This document shows positions 62,719-64,000 of a stretch of 64,000 nucleotides of DNA, piece after piece. Source of the stretch: Lewinella sp. IMCC34183 (lineage in GTDB: Bacteria; Bacteroidota; Bacteroidia; Chitinophagales; Saprospiraceae); contig NZ_QMEM01000005.1 of NCBI RefSeq assembly GCF_003390915.1, positions 310,001 to 374,000 of the forward strand, in the 5' to 3' direction. The notes beneath the pieces are model-generated. The model was not told the DNA's origin. It searched no databases and worked only from the letters and a program-made list of their open reading frames with translations. The position numbers were made by a program, and so were the translations under genes. Position 1 is the stretch's first letter, and every line of letters starts with the position of its first letter.

Positions 62719-63528
62719 ATGAAACGAAAAAACCAGCTCACGCTTCTGTTCTTCCTGTTGCTCGGCACCGGCGTCCGCGCCCAGCAGCCCTACGGCACCG
62801 CCAAGAGCCCCGAAAAACTCGAGGGCATCAGCGACGTGGCGGCGCTCGACCAGCTGATGTACTACATCCCCGGCATCGGCAGTTCGGCACGTGAAGACCT
62901 GCTGCGGCAGAACATCAAGCCCTACATGATGCCCATCCGGCAGGTACCGCAGATGGGAATGGAGTGGGCCTATGCCCTGGCCGACGCGCTGGAGTACTAC
63001 GTGAATCTCAACAGCAACTTCAAGGACAACCTGAGCCCCGACTACATCGCCATGAGCCTGGCCAACGCCGGTACGCGCCCCAACCTCGTCGACGGCCTCG
63101 GACTCCTCATGAACTCCGGCACGGTTTCGGCGGCCATCGTGCCCTACAATAGCAGTACCATCCCCAACTCGGTGTACTCGGTGGCGCGCTTCGGCATCAC
63201 CAACTTCGGCTACCTTTTCCGGCCCGAGACCAAGGCCCGCAACCGCGTGTTCGAGACCCGCAAGGCCCTGAGCCGCGGCAACCCCGTCATCGTGGAACTG
63301 GCCACCGACGCCTCCTTCAGCAACCTCAAGGGCAGCGCTTACGCCCCCACCGGCCCGGTGGCCGAGTCCCACTATCTCACCGTCATCGGCTACGACGGTG
63401 AGGCCGAAACCTTCGAACTGCGCAGCTCCCTGGGCCGCAACTGGGGTAACGGCGGGTACGTCACCATCGGCTACGCGGATTTCGGCGAGCTGGCCCAGAC
63501 CGGCTACGTGCTCATTCCCCGGGAGTGA
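62719..63528 (+). CDS. Secreted papain-fold (C1-like) protein with the catalytic Cys replaced
   Basis: 269 residues: a signal peptide ending VRAQ, then a C1-like domain. Around residue 80, QMGMEWAYALADALE aligns with the papain QGxCGSCWAFSxxxxLE block, but Glu stands in place of the nucleophilic Cys. The His block is ESHYLTVIGYDG. In RSSLGRNWGNGGYVTIGY the usual Asn of NSWG is Ser. The protein therefore looks like a non-peptidase relative. It lies just upstream of the TonB-dependent receptor gene, 33 nt apart. Confidence 0.78.
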   Translation: MKRKNQLTLLFFLLLGTGVRAQQPYGTAKSPEKLEGISDVAALDQLMYYIPGIGSSAREDLLRQNIKPYMMPIRQVPQMGMEWAYALADALEYYVNLNSNFKDNLSPDYIAMSLANAGTRPNLVDGLGLLMNSGTVSAAIVPYNSSTIPNSVYSVARFGITNFGYLFRPETKARNRVFETRKALSRGNPVIVELATDASFSNLKGSAYAPTGPVAESHYLTVIGYDGEAETFELRSSLGRNWGNGGYVTIGYADFGELAQTGYVLIPRE

Positions 63529-63549
63529 GTGTAAAATTCACGCGTCGGT

Positions 63550-63557
63550 TACCTTTG
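63550..63557 (+). promoter_or_regulatory. -7 promoter box of the TonB-dependent receptor gene
   Basis: Perfect TACCTTTG, ending 4 nt before the ATG at 63562; apparently leaderless. Confidence 0.6.
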
Positions 63558-63561
63558 CCCG

Positions 63562-64000
63562 ATGCATGGACTTCGCCTCCTACTCTGCCTGCTGTTGACC
63601 CTGCCCCTGACAGCCCAAACCACCCTGCGCGTTATCGACAACGAGGGTGCCCCGCTGGTCGGGGCCTCGGTGCTCCGCCTGCCCGACCAGGCCATCGGCA
63701 CGACCGACGCAGCGGGTGAACTGACGCTGGACCCGGCCGCGGCCACCGATACCTTGCGCGTCAGTTACCTCGGTTTCCGCCCGGCCCTGCTGGCGGGGAC
63801 GCAGGTGCGGGGAACGTACACGGAGGTGCGCCTGCAGGAGCAGTACGGCGGCCTCCTGCTCGACGCAGCTACCGTAGTCGGTCGCCGCAACGAGCTGGCC
63901 GTGGACCTCCCCTACCAGATCGAAACCGTGGAAGCGGAAAACATCACGCAGGTACAGAGCCTGACCACCGCCGATGCGCTGGCGGGTCTCACGGGCGTAT
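63562..64000 (+). CDS. TonB-dependent outer-membrane receptor (5' part; runs off the window)
   Basis: 146 codons visible. The signal peptide (LRLLLCLLLTLPLTAQ) is followed by a carboxypeptidase-regulatory-like domain (LRVIDNEGAPLVGASVLRLP, LRVSYLGFRPALL) and the beginning of the plug domain (TAADALAGLTGV-type end). Such receptors import glycans, siderophores or B12 across the outer membrane. The substrate cannot be told. The start is fixed by the promoter box and the signal peptide. Confidence 0.9.
   Translation, partial: MHGLRLLLCLLLTLPLTAQTTLRVIDNEGAPLVGASVLRLPDQAIGTTDAAGELTLDPAAATDTLRVSYLGFRPALLAGTQVRGTYTEVRLQEQYGGLLLDAATVVGRRNELAVDLPYQIETVEAENITQVQSLTTADALAGLTGV

Noticed and set aside
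1-64000. Mobile elements, tRNA or rRNA genes
   Set aside because: No transposase, integrase, inverted-repeat-bounded IS, tRNA T-loop or rRNA segment was recognised by eye; a covariance-model scan would be needed to exclude an RNA I overlooked.

Overview
The window reads as a chromosomal piece of a GC-rich (roughly 60-65%) Bacteroidota, most likely the Saprospiria/Lewinella side of the phylum. Evidence: Bacteroidota-type -7 promoter boxes (TAnnTTTG) before many genes, type IX secretion (T9SS) C-terminal domains, a gingipain-family C25 peptidase, a DUF4296 lipoprotein, futalosine-pathway menaquinone genes, MlaE/MlaF, and a SusC/RagA-like TonB-dependent receptor beginning at the right edge. I see no transposase, integrase, phage gene, CRISPR array, tRNA or rRNA.

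Layout. 1-6200 (mostly leftward): truncated isoaspartyl peptidase, a broken Anabaena-sensory-rhodopsin-like (xenorhodopsin-type) gene, a small lipoprotein, mlaF-mlaE, a beta-helix lipoprotein, proB. 6306-12019: secreted polysaccharide deacetylase and three multi-membrane PMT/ArnT-like glycosyltransferases. 12009-14184: a T9SS-tagged protein and a SUMF1-fold protein. 14931-16721: aspS. 16722-18912: two long gene-poor stretches around a small lipoprotein, with strong terminators, repeated short motifs and an AT-rich block. 18913-28026: T9SS-tagged protein, a fourth glycosyltransferase, a large C25 peptidase and an atypical membrane protein. 28105-33464: sulfatase, unknown secreted protein, then mqnE - histidine phosphatase - mqnA. 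33477-37956: blaI-blaR1-like pair with two operators, and a PhoR/PhoB-like two-component system. 38060-48648: sixA, DUF4296 lipoprotein, dnaX (with a slippery A9 run), a VTT membrane protein, a glutamine-synthetase-family enzyme, a kinase-like/HAD-phosphatase pair, methylmalonyl-CoA mutase, a YihY-family protein.

48805-61091 is a surface-glycan locus. Six genes run right (aminotransferase, WbqC-like, acyltransferase, propeller hydrolase-like, StrG-like oxygenase, GT2), five overlapping or nearly overlapping genes run left (glycosyltransferase, aminotransferase, N-formyltransferase, FemAB/GNAT-like, Gfo/Idh dehydrogenase), and a Wzm/Wzt ABC exporter follows. This suggests ABC-exported polysaccharide carrying modified, possibly N-formylated, amino sugars. 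61113-64000 holds a GluQ-RS, a 177-bp-period repeat array built of 7-nt units, a papain-fold protein lacking its catalytic Cys, and the start of the TonB-dependent receptor.

The strongest points for follow-up are the disrupted sensory rhodopsin, the dnaX slippery site, the BlaI operators framing the -7 box, the heptamer repeats that supply start codons, the apparently leaderless promoters and the Cys-to-Glu papain homologue.
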